From positions 301-7,620 of the forward strand of contig MGVN01000120.1 in NCBI GenBank assembly GCA_001800515.1: 7,320 nucleotides of DNA. Direction: 5' to 3'. The notes beneath the pieces are model-generated. The model was not told the DNA's origin and did not search any database. It saw only the letters and a list, made by a program, of their open reading frames with translations. Both the position numbers and the translations under genes were made by a program. The DNA comes from Elusimicrobia bacterium RIFOXYB2_FULL_49_7. Its GTDB lineage: Bacteria; Fibrobacterota; OXYB2-FULL-49-7. Shown here piece by piece: positions 6,454 to 7,320 of this stretch (positions are counted from its first letter, which is position 1; each line of letters starts with the position of its first letter).

Positions 6454-7320
6454 TTAATATTTCCTATATTCGCCCGGTTCTTTGAATCGGACGTTGGGTT
6501 TGGCACCATATTCAATAATCACATCGCGGCCGTCATTCAGGATGGAAAGGCGGCCCGCTTCCATGACCAGCTCGTTATACGCACTGTTCTTGGGGGTGGC
6601 CAAAATCCCTTCCTCGTCGAATTGAGTCAGCAGTGCTTGTGATTTCTTAAGCTGTTCGCTTCCGGAAAGACCGGGGGTTTCACGGTTGACTTGGGCCATG
6701 GCATTCACAATGAATTCCACGGAACGGTAACCGTATCCCACAGGCCGCATCCCTTTTCCGCCGGTCGGCACCATCTGCAGATAATCGGGATTGGTTTCAT
6801 TGTAGAGCTTGTCCGCATGGGCGGTAAAACAATGCTTAACACCACGGAAAGCATCCGAATGTTCCAGATAACCGCCGTCTTGGGTCCCGTTAAAAAACAT
6901 CATGAGCCCTTGGGAATTCCCGCCCGGTCCGATGTCGGGGTATCCAAAGCCGTTCTGTACATTCAGCACCGCTCCGTTCTCCCACACCACGCGACCATCG
7001 GTCCAGAGAAAACCCTTTTTGCCGTTGGGCCATGCTTCCGCGATGCCATACACATTGACCATCACGGGCTTCAGTCCGGTAATAAAGGAAACCAGATCAA
7101 TGTAATGGCAGGCCACATAGGAAAAGGCATCGGAATTCTCCACGGTACACCAGTTCTGAAAATTGGAATGACGGTAATACCAGGGCTCCACCAGACGAGC
7201 TTGTCCCATACGGAAGTCGCCGAACTGGCCGGCGCGGAACTTGCGACGGGCGATGAGAGAACGATCGTCAAAGCGTTTGTGATACTCCACGCCCACCACC
7301 AATCCTTTTTCAAACGCAAG
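6454..7320 (-). CDS. Gfo/Idh/MocA family oxidoreductase, C-terminal part (5' end outside window)
   Basis: The frame is open to the window edge and 288 codons are visible, ending in TAA at 6456-6454. The TTG at 7302 is internal: LAFEKG precedes it in frame. The visible part begins near the end of the Rossmann domain (LVVGVEYHKRFDDRSL, then GQFGDFRMGQARL) and covers the alpha/beta substrate domain, with PWYY and SDAFSYVACHYIDLVSFITG, the latter holding the HxxD-type motif expected near the sugar. The N-terminal NAD(P)-binding glycine motif and the EKP motif lie beyond position 7320. The family oxidises or reduces sugars and nucleotide sugars; in glycan loci some members oxidise UDP-sugars at C3 before a DegT aminotransferase acts. 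The full protein would be about 410 residues, longer than WlbA/WbpB types, so a different substrate is possible. It is upstream in the same operon as the epimerase. Confidence 0.88.
   Translation of the reverse strand, partial: LAFEKGLVVGVEYHKRFDDRSLIARRKFRAGQFGDFRMGQARLVEPWYYRHSNFQNWCTVENSDAFSYVACHYIDLVSFITGLKPVMVNVYGIAEAWPNGKKGFLWTDGRVVWENGAVLNVQNGFGYPDIGPGGNSQGLMMFFNGTQDGGYLEHSDAFRGVKHCFTAHADKLYNETNPDYLQMVPTGGKGMRPVGYGYRSVEFIVNAMAQVNRETPGLSGSEQLKKSQALLTQFDEEGILATPKNSAYNELVMEAGRLSILNDGRDVIIEYGAKPNVRFKEPGEYRKY
6462..6465 (-). promoter_or_regulatory. Ribosome binding site for the epimerase gene, inside the oxidoreductase 3' end
   Basis: AGGA on the minus strand, nine bases before ATG at 6452 and overlapping the last codons of the oxidoreductase gene. 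It supports the short epimerase start and coupled translation across TAAtATG. Confidence 0.55.

Noticed and set aside
6453..6515. Longer epimerase start adding 21 residues
   Set aside because: The extension only re-reads the oxidoreductase 3' end in another frame, and the Rossmann strand begins directly after ATG at 6452, which has its own AGGA.

Overview
The window is part of a surface polysaccharide (EPS, capsule or O-antigen type) biosynthesis locus. All eight recognisable genes lie on the minus strand, so transcription runs from high to low coordinates. Base composition looks like roughly 50% GC by eye (not computed). The organism cannot be named from this sequence. A secreted protein ending in a FlgD-Ig/type IX secretion-like C-terminal domain, an EPS-type MarR regulator and a NusG paralogue in a sugar operon together suggest the Fibrobacteres-Chlorobi-Bacteroidetes group or a related candidate phylum. 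That placement is inference.

Layout in transcription order. (1) 7320-3140 is a tightly packed operon with gaps of 1, 3, 1 and 3 bases: a Gfo/Idh/MocA oxidoreductase (5' end outside the window), a UDP-glucuronate 4-epimerase-like SDR enzyme, a DegT-family PLP sugar aminotransferase, a NusG-like antiterminator (UpxY/RfaH/LoaP type) and a membrane-anchored YdcF/DUF218-like protein. (2) 3149-706 is a self-contained unit: a good sigma70-like promoter inside the end of the YdcF-like gene, a 768-residue secreted protein (signal peptide, transglutaminase-like triad, beta-rich middle, HEAT-like repeats, C-terminal sorting-type domain) and a clear intrinsic terminator. (3) 684-321 is a small EPS-associated MarR-type winged-helix regulator; its likely promoter has a perfect 7-bp-arm palindrome at the expected transcription start, suggesting autoregulation. 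(4) 320-1 is a 138-base leader and the start of a PseB/FlaA1-like UDP-N-acetylglucosamine 4,6-dehydratase that runs off the window. In that gene the third glycine of the NAD-binding motif is Trp, and family similarity fades after about residue 47.

Working together, the oxidoreductase, epimerase, aminotransferase and 4,6-dehydratase would make modified nucleotide sugars (uronic and amino-deoxy sugars) for a surface glycan. The NusG paralogue and the MarR-type protein would control transcription of the locus. The YdcF-like protein would act at the membrane and the transglutaminase-like protein outside the cytoplasm. No RNA genes, insertion sequences, CRISPR arrays or tRNAs were seen, and no gene-free stretch exceeds about 150 bases.
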